NCBI GenBank assembly: GCA_025506515.1
Contig: CM046457.1
Coordinates: 4,126,944 to 4,190,943 of the forward strand
Length of the DNA stretch: 64,000 bases
DNA from: Flaveria trinervia
Lineage: Eukaryota > Streptophyta > Magnoliopsida > Asterales > Asteraceae
Direction of reading: 5' to 3'
Shown here: piece after piece, positions 12,330 to 23,780 of the stretch
Numbering within the stretch: the stretch's first letter is position 1
How the letters are laid out: every line of letters starts with the position of its first letter
Program-made: the position numbers and the translations under genes
Notes under the pieces: generated by a model
The model's input: the letters and a program-made list of their open reading frames with translations, nothing else
Told to the model about the DNA's origin: nothing
Database searches by the model: none

Positions 12330-12647
12330 CGTTTCGATTTAAATTTTACGAGTTAGCACGCCGCAACGTGCGCGTATCGTTTAATATTTGTACACATATT
12401 TTTTCCCATTTGATGACCTCTTCACAACGCGCGGTTCTCATATCGATTTAATTATTATATTTAATGTTTTACACTTCGCGTGCAGGATTTAATATTTTTA
12501 TGTCTACTTTTCGTTCGATTTTATTTCTCATGTTTTTATTTATTTTTAATACGAGTTGTTCCAATCTTTATAGTCGCTGGTGATGGTGTGAAATTAGTGC
12601 TACTTGATGTTTTACACCTCCATCGTAACGTGAAGGTTTAATACTAG
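12330..12647 (+). mobile_element. Helitron-like 3' end
   Basis: A terminal structure at about 12618-12647 consists of a weak GC-containing hairpin (CTCCATCGTAACGTGAAGG), a short spacer, then CTAG followed by T, the pattern of Helitron 3' ends. Upstream sequence with GCACGCCGCAACGTGCGCG and CTTCGCGTGCAGG is also typical of degraded plant Helitrons. The 5' end was not identified. Confidence 0.4.
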
Positions 12648-12839
12648 TTAAATAGAATTTAAAGACTTGAAATTCATTTTGAATCAAGTTTAAAGTTTAT
12701 GTTGAATCTTCAAGTTCAGTCCTTACCCGAACAAATTTCAAATTCAATTTTCAGTTCGAATTCAAATCTTTGAATGCCGAAGAGAGCTAACCAATTATTC
12801 GAAAAGTAGTCGTAGAGTTAATAAACAAAACTAATACAT

Positions 12840-12960
12840 TTAGTATTAAAGACCAAAAAGGTAACAAAATAAAATTACAGAATATGATATGTCAAAAAGT
12901 TACTATTTATACTGAAATGATTAAAATGTTTAAACCATATGGATCAAATATTCATAACCA
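12840..12960. repeat. Fragment related to the 22.3-23.8 kb inverted-repeat element
   Basis: The stretch with GATATGTCAAAAAG and ATGATTAAAATGTTTAAACC resembles the right arm of the element ending near 23780 (ATGATTAAAATGGTTAAAC). A short, diverged fragment only. Confidence 0.4.
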
Positions 12961-12988
12961 ATGTTTACTTTTATAAAAAGATATATAA

Positions 12989-13226
12989 AAGCATTCACAG
13001 TATGTTTTCTATATTTATGTGAGTATATTATTTATATTTGAAAAATTGATTGCAGTTTGTTACGAGTGGATGACAGAAAAAAATTATTGTTTATTTGTAT
13101 ATTTAGGAAATTACTCTTCAAGCCTTATAATTTTTTTTAATATTATAAGTAGATGAGAAAGAATAAAATTATGAAAAATATATTTAATAAAAAAGAAATA
13201 AAGATGAGAAACTAAAGTGAATGCTC
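12989..13226. mobile_element. MITE, GAGCATTCA family (copy 1)
   Basis: Inverted ends AAGCATTCACAGTA and AAAGTGAATGCTC bound an AT-rich, non-coding ~238-bp body. Flanks TAA and CAA fit a decayed 3-bp TWA target, as in PIF/Harbinger Tourist-like MITEs. The same ends bound 13249-13557 and 30682-30954. Confidence 0.6.
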
Positions 13227-13248
13227 CAAAACAATAAATTACGTGTTA

Positions 13249-13557
13249 GAGTATTCACAGTAGCTTACTTATATTTATCTATATAATTATACTAAAAGTT
13301 ACTATATCTTCTCTTTTATTTTTAGTAAAATAATATTTTTTATACCCTTATCATTATTTTTCTCTCTCTCTTCTACTTACAACCACTTTATAAATTATTA
13401 AAAAATTTATAATGATTGAACAATCATTATTCAACTATACCAACTTACAATAATATTTTTTTAATTCTTTACTTACAATCACTTAAAATCATTATATATA
13501 ATATACCCAACACATTTACGTAATTTTAGAACTCCACTATAAACGGTCTGAGTGCTC
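13249..13557. mobile_element. MITE, GAGCATTCA family (copy 2), in the BPI/LBP promoter
   Basis: Ends GAGTATTCACAGT and ACGGTCTGAGTGCTC are imperfect inverted repeats of the same family, flanked by TTA and TTG. The body is AT-rich and non-coding. It lies 22 bases from copy 1 and its right end contains TATAAA at 13538-13543, 357 bases before the start codon of the downstream gene. Confidence 0.6.
13538..13543 (+). promoter_or_regulatory. Putative TATA box of the BPI/LBP gene
   Basis: TATAAA in a C-A-C-TATAAA-C context, 357 bases upstream of the ATG at 13900. It implies a 5' leader of about 325 bases if unspliced. It sits inside a MITE end, so it may be fortuitous; no transcript data are available. 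Confidence 0.4.
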
Positions 13558-13899
13558 TTGCCCCCTTATCTTTATTATTATAACACGTGTTCATCATTAT
13601 TCATCAAGTCAACACTCAACACATTCAATTCGAATATACGTACAAAATTAGGTAACGTAGTAGTTCTTGATTTGCTTCCAAAGGAGCTAATCAATGTTTC
13701 AAATTCACACCACACAATCCAACAATCACACACCATCGTCATAACAATCGAAGCTGAAGATAACGCATTCACTAATGATCATCGATCATCCACCATCTCT
13801 TCACTTGCTCAAGCTCAATTTCTTCAATTAAAACATGTTGATTTGACTCGATTTATTGTTAATTTCAACATACCCATTTAATTTTATCCCTAAATCAAC

Positions 13900-16800
13900 A
13901 TGGGTCGAAGAGTTTTCTTCATGTTTGTAACACTATTGTTATCAATTTCGTCATTTACCCATGTCGAATCGGGTGAAAATGGGTTTATATCTGTTGAAAT
14001 TTCCGAAACGGGGCTTGAATTCGCGAAGGATTTGATGATAAAAACTGCGATTTCCTCTTTGATTCCTCTTCAATTGCCCCAAATCGAACAGCGTATTCAA
14101 ATCCCACTTGTGGGTAGGGTTCGTATTGCGCTTTCGGATATTGTTATTTATGAGGTTGATGTTTCTTCTTCGGTTGTTCAACCTGGAGAAATTGGGGTTA
14201 CCATAGTTGCTTCTGGTGCAACTGCTGCTTTGAGCTTGGGTTGGAGTTATTCTTATAGCACTTGGTTGTTTGATTTTTCTGATAGTGGGGTGGCCTCTAT
14301 TCAGGTAATTATTGCAGCAATTCATTTGGAACAATTTCTTCATTTTTACCCACATTAGATGTTAATAATCCAATAGCTTGAGTAGTGACACAACTAACTT
14401 TCACCTTCTTAAGCATAATCATCACAGGTTTAGATTCAATTTAAGCTTGATTATTAATGAAAGCTCGAGTTTAATCAAATTAGAAATGGAATGATATTAT
14501 TCAATAATTTATTTTAGTTTGCTGATATTTAACCGGAAATGATTTATCCTCTTAGAAATCTTCCTAAGGCCAACATTGGAGTGAATAGCTTTAATGACAT
14601 TAAAAAAGAGTAATTAACATCTTGAAGTTTGAAATATTTGGAGTTTTGTTTCCAAACAATTCAACTCACTTGCAATAATTTCTAAAAGCCAACATTCAAG
14701 TTCATGGGAAACAAGGAATAGAACCTACAATTGGCTGAAAATGTTGTGTAGCGGTGATGAACCATTGTGGTTGCCCTAAATGTCAACTAGGATGTTTCAA
14801 TGTGTTTTCTTGGTGATGATTGCATCTTGTAAATTAGAAAAAGGTTAAAAGATTGCTTAAATCTATGGATAGTTAGGTAATTTTACATTTATCTCAACAA
14901 TTAGTATTCTTGCAACAACTCTTTACCTAATCATCCAAATCTCATTATTTTCACCCTAAATGTTCATAAAATCTTTACCCCCTAAGTATATGGTGGAGGT
15001 GAGTTTACTGAGCAAATTACAACACTAGAAACCAGTTTACAAAGATGGGAAAAAAAACACTTTATACTATTTTTTTTAGCAATACAAAAACAACAAGCAT
15101 GACTGTCTGTGAAATTGCTTGTTCAGTTTGTGCTAATCTTTTAGTAAGTTACAATCAATTCTTTAATAATCTATAAATATGCTTCTAAGTTCTACCAATA
15201 TGCCATGACATAAAAAAGGATTTAATAGGTGTTTATAGGTTATATGAATGAAATATCAATGTAAGTTTTACCCTGGTTTGGTCATTGTATTTTCTTTTAG
15301 TACATTTGGGTATTGAGACATGTTTTTTTGTCCTATTTATGCCAATATGCATACTTTTGTTCTGTTTTGGGTCATTATGTGGACTTGTTGTATAAGTGTT
15401 TCTTCATAGGGTCATTATTAAAATACTTTATATTGACCTACACGGAACAAAAGTCATCTTTTAATTACTCAAGTTTGTAAAAAAAAGTATAATTACAAAC
15501 ACAACACAAAGGTGCAATGTGAGATTGTCTTGCTTAGAAAGTTCTTTTTCTGTTCTAATTTTTTTGAGTAGTTGCTTCCCTTATATCTACACCACCCTTT
15601 TTTTCTTATTTTAGTGGGAAGCTAATGAATACTTAATATCCTAAGGTTGAAGGTATGGAAATTGGGATGACTCTTGGTTTATATAGCCAACAAGGGACTC
15701 TCAGGCTTTCACCCCAAGATTGTGGATGTAGTGTCAATTATATTTCCATAAAGTTGGACGGAGGTGCATCTTGGCTTTATCAAGGGTATCTTTTTGGGCC
15801 TTCTACTATTTGCTCCTTTTTCACAATCATTAATGATCTCTATTCATGTTTATACGATAAAAGAAACAAAGAATTGCTTCTTCCTTCCCAAAATGAGTGA
15901 AAGTTGCCCTTTTGGAAACATTTCAATGCAAAGTTGCCCCTTTTCCAATGCTTGTAATTAAAGGAATAATGTCTCTAAACACTAAATAGTAACCAAGTTA
16001 ATGTTATTCCTTGTAGGTCACTCGGACTTTTTCTTTAGAAGGTTAAACCAATTATTTTTCTGAAAAAGTAATTGACGTGGTCTCCCAATTGTATAAAATT
16101 GATGACGTGGAAATTGGTTATACATAAATGGGTTGAAATTGCCGCCTTTTAGTTTTTAACACGATGTATTTACTCTCTCTTACTGAACTTGTTCTTTTTT
16201 TTTTCTCAGAATTGTTGACTATTTTGAAGACGATATAATTTCTGCAGTTGAAGATACTATTACCAAAAAAGTTGTTGATGCGGTGATGAAACTTGATTCA
16301 CGTTTTCAATCATTTTCGAAAGAAATCACTTTTGGTGATATTGCAGTTTTAAATGCCACTATCACAAACGGTCCTATTATGAGTAGTACTTCTGTTATTA
16401 TAGGTATCGACGGGTTATTTACACAAACTGATAATAAAATAGCTTCTGGTGGTTATGGGATAAGTTCATTATCAAACAGTTCGTGCAATAGCCCAGAAAA
16501 AATGGTTGCAATTTCAGTTCATGAAAATGTGCTTAACTCAGCATCATCGGTGTTCTTCAATGTAAGTTCTTGGCAATCCAAATGGATATGCATATTCGTT
16601 CCTCTTAAAAGTTAAAACTGACAGTTTCAACTTTCGACCTGTTTACTTGCATATGGGCTGATTTGTTGGTTGTGTTTTATCTCATATGGGTGTCATTTGG
16701 GTTAAAGGTCACTCAAACTCTATTTTTGGCAATTAGTGTTAGTTGGTCAACTGTCAACCCCATTACAGAAGCCACACATCTTGCCATCTGTAGTTGCATG

Positions 16801-19800
16801 TGCTTCTTTTCTCCATATGGCTCATGAGATTTGCAGCTTATGACTATACATGTCGTCATGGTTAGTTAAAGTGTTAGCTATTACTTGAATGTAAAATTGA
16901 GATTCACACAAGGGCTAGTCCCCCCACCTCCCACAAAAATATATATTAAAAAAAAGAAAGAAGAAAAAAAGAAAAAAAAGGAAAGGAAAGGAAAGGAGAT
17001 ATTGTTGGTTGATTTTTGTCTCCCTTTCAGTAGAGGTGGCAAAATGGGTTGGTTGGGTAATGGGTCAAAACACATATTTTGTTCAGATTCAAAGAAATGA
17101 ATCGAGTCTAGGCCAAAGCACTTCAAATATGAGTTTTACGATTCCTTTTATAACAGTTAGTACCCCAAATATGGTCACAGAATCTTATATCATTTTAATA
17201 GAAAAAAAGATGACTTTTTGAATAAGATGATTTGTTACTTTTGATCAGACAACTTTCAAGCTGTTCCATATGACCATTTCCTTTTGAGCTAGAATTTCTA
17301 TTTTACATGTTTGACCTCTTAAAGATTAAATTTATAAGTAATTTTGCTGAACTTGCCCCGTCTTAATGACAATAGGTAATTACTGGACGTGTAACTTTTC
17401 TTTGATAGCTTCTGGTTCTCACTTGTGTTTTTTTGATTCAGACAAATAAGATGCAATGGACTATTGATGAATTACCAGATCAGAAGCTAATGAACACTGC
17501 TGGATGGAGATTTATAATCCCAAAATTATATAATGAATACCCAAATGATGAACTGAGCTTAAATGTTACCGTATTATCACCTCCAACCATAAAGATTGAA
17601 AATGAGGGTATTGTTGCTACTGCAAATACTGATGTTGTCATCAATGTCATAGAAGCTGGTGAAGTTATTCCAGTTGCATGCATCTCAACGGTATGTTATC
17701 ATGAATAATCAAGAATATTTATTAATGTTGCTCTTTATGTGATATTGTATGGTTATTTGTGAAGCTTTGCACTTGATACCCTACTTCACTAACAAATGCC
17801 ACAGGTGAGTCTGGTTGGGTAACAGATTGAGGTCATAACAGACAGTTTCTTGGGTACCATGAGGTTTGGTTGACCTAAATACTCTTTATAAATACTTTCC
17901 AATAATTTTTGAGTCATTGAATACCCTTTTAGGTGGTTTTATGCATTAGAAAAACACTTTGGGTGACTTTTGACCCATTTGACATGTTTTACCTATTTGA
18001 CCAGTTAGAGTAAAAAAAATTCCTAAACTTCAAATGGTTGAAACTGCCAACTTGAAAATGAGGCCAGAACACTCATTTTTTGGTAGGGCTTGAAATGGGT
18101 TATGTTGTTTTGACCTGAAACGCCTTGTCCAAAAATTTGTTCTTTTCTTATAAATATTTAGGATGCTATGATTTCTTAAGTTATTCTATTTAGATAATAA
18201 ATTCCTTTTTCGAATATTCTTTTAGGAGGTTTATGCATTAAATACCATTTGGGACACTAATTTGACCTTTTTTTAAGCTTAACTTTTTATTTTTCCCTGT
18301 TGACCCATTAGCGTTAAAAAATTAACATTAAATGAACCCTTTATTAAATAAATCGGAATTCCCACCTATAGGTTAAATGTACCAAAAAAATGATCCACTT
18401 TGGTCTTTGCTGACCTGAAAGAACGAATCAAATGATTTAGAGTTTTAGACCATTAGATTCATCTAGGGCCCGAGTTTAAGAAAATATTGGGTGTTTTTTT
18501 AAGAGTGATTATTTTAACTTGAAGAATCAGAGATAAATAATCAAATAGCCTAATGATTTAATCTAGGTATTTAGTCATGCGATTTACGTTTATCTCAGTA
18601 TCTATAATTCTTACTTGCCTCTCTGGATGTGATTATTTTGACCCAATATTTTTAGAACATAGTAAGTTCTAGTAAGGTCTTTTGGCTAATTCTTGACCGT
18701 GTCCTGTTCTCCTTTTCTGTATCTCTATATTGAGTTATTTGTGTTACTTCAAGGTCAACAAGCATTAGTCTGCTGTGTAATAAAAACTGAATGACTATGT
18801 TTAATCACATAAATAGTATTAATATATAAACATTTCAGCGATACCGAACTACAAAATCTGTCATAATGCATGTGTAAATTCACTTGTAAATGAGCCAAGT
18901 TGGACGGCTCAAACTTTGCAAATTCAGATTAAGATAGCTCAAATTCAGCTCGTTTCAAGCCTTATGTGTAAAATCGAGCTCTACTCATGACCATAGTCGT
19001 CAATAGCGAATAGCGGTAAATAGCGACAAGCCACCTATGTGCTGCATAGCGAATAGCGGTAAATAGCGTCCACTATTTCGTGTTTAGGGATAAGGTAGTA
19101 GAAATTTTTTTTACAATCAATAAATAAACATGTTTAGCTATAAAGTAGTAGAAAATTTAATCAAACACCACCGAATTAGCTAAAATACTCTATTTGAGTT
19201 GATTTTATAGTTATAAAGAATATAAAAAATAAAAAATAATACCGCTACAAGTCGCTATATACCGCTAACTATCAAATAGTGGGGCCCTTGACATGTTCGT
19301 GACGTAGCGTGCTATAGCACCTGCTACGCCCACTATTGACAACCGAGCTCATGACTTGCTAACAAGCTAGAGATTGGCTAGTTTGTTTGATTAAAATTGT
19401 TATGTAGTTTTATTATTACAAATTATCTATATTTACTCTTTGATTCTATTCTGTATCATGTTTTGTTTATTGATAGTGTCATAATTATATATTTATATAT
19501 AAGCTCGTTTAGCCAAGTGAGCCTAATTTAGCTCAATGTCTGTAGCTAGGGCTCATGCTCGTTTATTAAAGGAGCTCGAAGTTAAGTTGGGGCTCCGTTC
19601 ATGGCTCCTTTAGCTCGGGCTCTAGTCGAGCTTTAACGAGTCAAATGCAAGAAGCATGACTCACTTACACCACTAAACAAAAAGCAGTTACTTTTTGGGA
19701 ACATAAGATAGCAACTATTGGTCTATCGTTCATACTTACATGTTGACAAGCGGTTAAAATGGTAAATGACCTATATAACGAGGTGGCTTATTGTCTCACC

Positions 19801-21334
19801 TTTTCAGGAGATTGAAGCTTCAGGATTTGCAGGGATCTCAATGGGCACTGTTTCTGGTAATATTAGCCTAAACGAATTCACGATGTCTTTGAAATGGAGT
19901 AAAATTGGCACCATTCACATGATTCTTGTTCAGGTACATTCATCTTCATTCTTTAGATGTCTAAAGTTAAATGGGATACTAAAATCATTAGTTTGATAAT
20001 ACATTTTGAACTTTAAGGTGAAATTGGCTTGCATTTCATTTAATTTTGACACACATCAAAATGCTAAATATGCATGTGGCTAATGAGCATATTATTTAAT
20101 GATTATGATAACATAAAGGATACACTGCACAAAATAAAGACAAACCTTATGCTTTTTTTCTGATTTTAGTAGCCAGTCTTTAAATTAGGAGCAAAACAGA
20201 AACCAACACACATATTGTTGTATATTTTAGCCACCAACCTCAGTTTAACTAATTTTACATGGTGCATCATCCCCCACATTTGGCGTCGTATATGCAGAAA
20301 ATGATTGTCTGAAAAAGAAATTAAGATACAAGTTTGAAATTTGATATTTTATACATCATATATCACATAAGATCTTACATGGCATACACATATACACTAA
20401 AATGACAACTAATATGCCATGTGAGCAAGTTTTTGGTAAACATAACTATGAGTTGCATGGGTCATTCTTTGCTAAAGTATAACTCAGTTACTAATAAAAT
20501 GCAAGTTGGTTTCTATTTTGCGCCTAATTTAAGATCAGTAAAATCGGGATATGGTGTAATTTTGTTCTTAATTTGTGTAGTTTGCCCATAATAATAAATC
20601 CATATCAACATTTGTTCATTTAGCAGTGTTTGAAAATGTGGGTTCCACTTTTAATCTGATGAGTGTTGATGTTAAAGAACCAAAATCAGATGATTAGTTG
20701 CAACAAAGTGATTGTAGTTGAGGATTGTCTCCTAAAATATGACATTATTACCCTCAAAATTAGTTGCTCTGTAGTATTTACCTACATCTCATAATCCAAT
20801 TGCCTTGACCCATTTTATGGAAATGGGACCTGGGTAACTTTTTTTTATTAACGGATCAAATGGTTAAAAACTAAAAATTAGCTAAAATTGGAAGGCTTTG
20901 AACGGGTTAAATGGGTCAAAAGATGACTAATATGTATTCAAATGCATACAATATTAGTTTTATTCAAAATCATAATCAGATTTGTCAAACACAACAAAAA
21001 CAAACAGCCCCTTGTTAAAACAGCTCATTTATGTAATATGTTTTGATACAACTAAAAATCAGGTTTAATACAAGCAATCCTATACACTCGGATCTTTTAG
21101 CACCCTTGGATATGACAAATTTTTTTTGAATTTTTGCAGTCTGTGATGTCAACGCTTCTGAAAAAGGTCATCATTCCGGTTGTGAATTTACGTCTAAGAA
21201 TAGGGTACTCGTTACCCAATTTCCATGGATATGCACTTCAAAACGCTTCAATCGTTTATGGTGATTCCACAATCGTTGTTTGTAGTAACATTGCTCCTGC
21301 ATATGAGTACATTTCTCACCGGATTTTATCGTGA
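13900..21334 (+). CDS. BPI/LBP family protein (LPS-binding-protein-related), six exons
   Basis: Exons 13900-14304, 15646-15785, 16210-16561, 17442-17690, 19808-19933 and 21140-21334 join in frame through GT-AG introns of phase 0, 2, 0, 0, 0. They give 488 residues, the length I recall for Arabidopsis At1g04970. Residues 1-24 look like a signal peptide (hydrophobic FFMFVTLLLSIS), so the product is probably secreted or in the endomembrane lumen. Family landmarks include SIKLDGGASWLYQG (about 169-182), KLDSRFQS (exon 3), NTAGWRFIIPKLY (exon 4), VIPVACIS (end of exon 4) and FTMSLKWSKIG (exon 5), covering both lipid-binding halves. LNAT, NSS and LNVT could be glycosylated. Animal relatives bind lipopolysaccharide; the Arabidopsis members are reported to bind LPS and affect defence-gene expression. 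No stop or frameshift was found. Closest alternative: the second plant paralogue type. Confidence 0.93.
16935..17000 (+). repeat. Purine-rich low-complexity tract in intron 3
   Basis: A run of A with interspersed G ending in repeated GGAAA. It keeps an apparent frame open at 16885-17100 that is not coding, because it lies between exons 3 and 4. Confidence 0.85.
18890..19650. repeat. GAGCT/AGCTC-rich transposon debris in intron 4
   Basis: Both sides of the hAT-type MITE hold repeated AGCTC and GAGCT motifs (for example AATCGAGCTC near 18974 and AGCTCGTTTAGCC near 19501), suggesting an older inverted-repeat element into which the MITE inserted. It explains part of the 2.1-kb intron length. Boundaries are not resolved. 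Confidence 0.4.
18992..19347. mobile_element. hAT-type MITE in intron 4 of the BPI/LBP gene
   Basis: A 356-bp element is flanked by the perfect 8-bp duplication CTCATGAC at 18984-18991 and 19348-19355. Its ends, CATAGTCGTCAATAGCG and the complement of CACTATTGACAACCGAG, are imperfect inverted repeats sharing GTCAATAG. The inside repeats the motif AATAGCGGTAAATAGCG. It is non-coding. An 8-bp duplication is characteristic of hAT transposons. Confidence 0.85.
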
Positions 21335-21475
21335 ACAAGTGTTGTACAATTGTATTCCTATGGTTGTGTTGCTCATATCGATGTCACGTGTACATATACC
21401 GTGAAGTGTCCATAAGATCGCGTATTTGATGGTCTTTGTATAGTATACTAGTTTGAGAAGTTATATTGTAAATGC

Positions 21476-21481
21476 AATAAA
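21476..21481 (+). terminator. Putative polyadenylation signal of the BPI/LBP gene
   Basis: AATAAA, 142 bases after the stop codon at 21332-21334, in an AT-rich 3' flank. Plant signals are loose, so the actual cleavage site is uncertain. Confidence 0.5.
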
Positions 21482-22306
21482 CATTATGGTACACTTTTGG
21501 GACATTTGATTAATCGTTTAATAATCCTTATAAGACTTTTGTTATGACTATTGTAACCATATTCTTGTGAGTTGTGACGTCCTATTAGTTTCACTCTATA
21601 CATTGTTATACTTTGTGAAAGCTCATGAACTCACCATGCCTTGTTTCTTAATTAAAAACACACATACACACACACAGAAGATTAGCAAGGATCTATTTAT
21701 ACAAGTCATAATCATAGGCTGGAGTTTTAGTTGATTTGTCAATTAAGTGTTTCATATTTATGACACCACAATATAGTTACACAAGTCCATATTAACGCGT
21801 TGATCGTTTATGATCTGAACCCATTTGAATATTAATCTGATTAGCATCGTGTAAGATCATGACGTGTTAACAAATTGTGTAATTAGTCGCCAGTAGTTAA
21901 TATTTACTAGTTTTATTTCAACTTTAAAGTATGATATTTCACCACTAGTTCTTTGATATGTAAAAAAGGCATCTCAAAATTGGCAATAAAGGCATTTAAA
22001 ATTCAACCAACCAACCATGTGAAATATTATTATAACTTCAATCTAAACACAATAACAGGGAATTACCCTTATGGGTCTAATCTTGATTTAGTCGGTTTTA
22101 ATTATTTAGGGCCAATGTTTGTTTTTTTTTGGTAATTGTCATTTTATTTGGTATTAACTAGTTTTGGTAAGCTTTGGTTATGGTATGATGTCAAGAAAAC
22201 TTTCATAGATAGGAGTAGGATTGCTTGATAATTAAGTTTTTGGTTTATTACAAACTAGTTTAGAAACTCGTGTACCACACAGATTGAATCAAAATTAAAA
22301 AGTAAA
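21482..22306. other. AT-rich intergenic region
   Basis: No open frame with a recognisable domain. A short CA-rich microsatellite lies near 21659-21676. I see nothing else supportable. Confidence 0.6.
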
Positions 22307-23780
22307 TTTCGGTTTTGATCCCTGTGGTTTAACAATTTTATATCATGCCTTGTGGTTTCATTTTTGTGATGATTTTGATTCCAGATACTATCTCTGTTAG
22401 TATGTAAGGGTACTTAGGTCATTTTATATTTGGAGGACTAGCTATGTAAATTATATTAGATTAGGATAATTGTTGTAAATTTTTAAAACAATAAAAATAA
22501 ATAAACAAAACTAAATCTAATCCAACCCATAGGCGGTGGCGGTCATGGCCGACTCAAGTTTTTTGAAGGCCTAAAGCTAATGAAAATTTTGGGGTCTTTT
22601 TGCCGCAAGTCATTGTTATAAATTTGCAATTCGGTCTCATTTTAAACCTCTTTAAATAACAAGATTGATACTTTAAATCTAACACTTTAAATCCAATACT
22701 TTAAATGGAAAGATTGAAAGCTAAGCTGCATGCCTTAAAATCTAAAAAAAGACAAATTAAAGCTAAATTGATTAGTTCAAACAGGAACATGAATTGTAAG
22801 ATTACCATTCATATTGTAATTAAACTAGAAAATGTTTACATACCTCGCAAGGACTTTGGCACTTTAACTCTTTTGCTAGTGGCATAAATGTTCATTCTTG
22901 GATATTATTTCATGGTTTTCACCATTAAACCTCAAACTTCAACCTGCAAATCATGACATCAAACAACACTCAAATATGTTTTTTATTCAAGAAAAATAAT
23001 CTAGAACAATATAATTAGCTCATTACTGAAATGCACATCCACACAAAAAAAATGAATCAGTAATGAGGTTAACAAATCATCAAATATGAACTATAGTTTT
23101 TGACTCATACAACATTCAAACTTTACAGCATATATCAACCCTAAGTCATTAGAACTTTGATTTAGTTGGATGGATTGAGAGGTAGAATTCATTTTCAATT
23201 TGATTTTGGATTTACCAAGGCTGCATGCCTGTATATGTGATTTGAGTTGGTGAGGCTTCAAGACTATTGATTTAGTTTTGCCTTAATTCCATATCTTGGC
23301 CTCTGAACTTAAGCCCAAACAACAATATATACGTGTAATAAAACAAAAAAAAAACTAGGGGCTGTAAATTTAGGGGGGGCTCAAGTAAGGGCTTGACCCA
23401 GTTACACTGTTGGGCCGCTCTTGCTCGCGATGGAGGTGGCGCAGGCGCAGGCGGTGATGGTGGCGCAGGTGCAGACGGTGGTAAAGCTACAGGCGATGGC
23501 GGTGGGTTAGATTAAATTAAAGTTTTGTTTTTTTTATTCTTTCTTGTTTTAGAAAATTACAACAATTATCCTTATCTAATATAATTTACATAACTATCCT
23601 CCAAATATAAAATAACAAAAGTATCCTCACATTTAACTGTAAAAACTAATAGATTTAGTGTTAGGAAACAAAACCAATACAAAAATGAAACCACAAGACA
23701 TGATATAATCAAAGATTTCTGTTTGGACTAAAATGATTAAAATGGTTAAACTACAGGGACCAAAACCATAGGACATGATA
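22307..23780. mobile_element. Element with long (~230 bp) terminal inverted repeats
   Basis: The left arm (about 22307-22540) reads GGTTTTGATCCCTGTGGTTT and includes ATTTGGAGGACTAGCTATG. The right arm (about 23490-23780), read on the minus strand, has GGTTTTGGTCCCTGTAGTTT and ATTTGGAGGATAGTTATG in the same order. The left arm lacks about 35 bases present in the right. The middle has GC-rich GGCGGTGGCGG and GGCGCAGGCG tracts and other debris but no transposase frame. Arms this long suggest a Mutator-like or fold-back element, but no target duplication was confirmed. Confidence 0.6.

Noticed and set aside
13552..13881. 109-codon frame just upstream of the BPI/LBP start codon
   Set aside because: It begins with GTG, not ATG, overlaps the MITE end and has no domain; it is probably 5' leader.
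16881..17221. Frames on both strands around 17 kb
   Set aside because: They lie in intron 3 and come from a purine-rich low-complexity tract.
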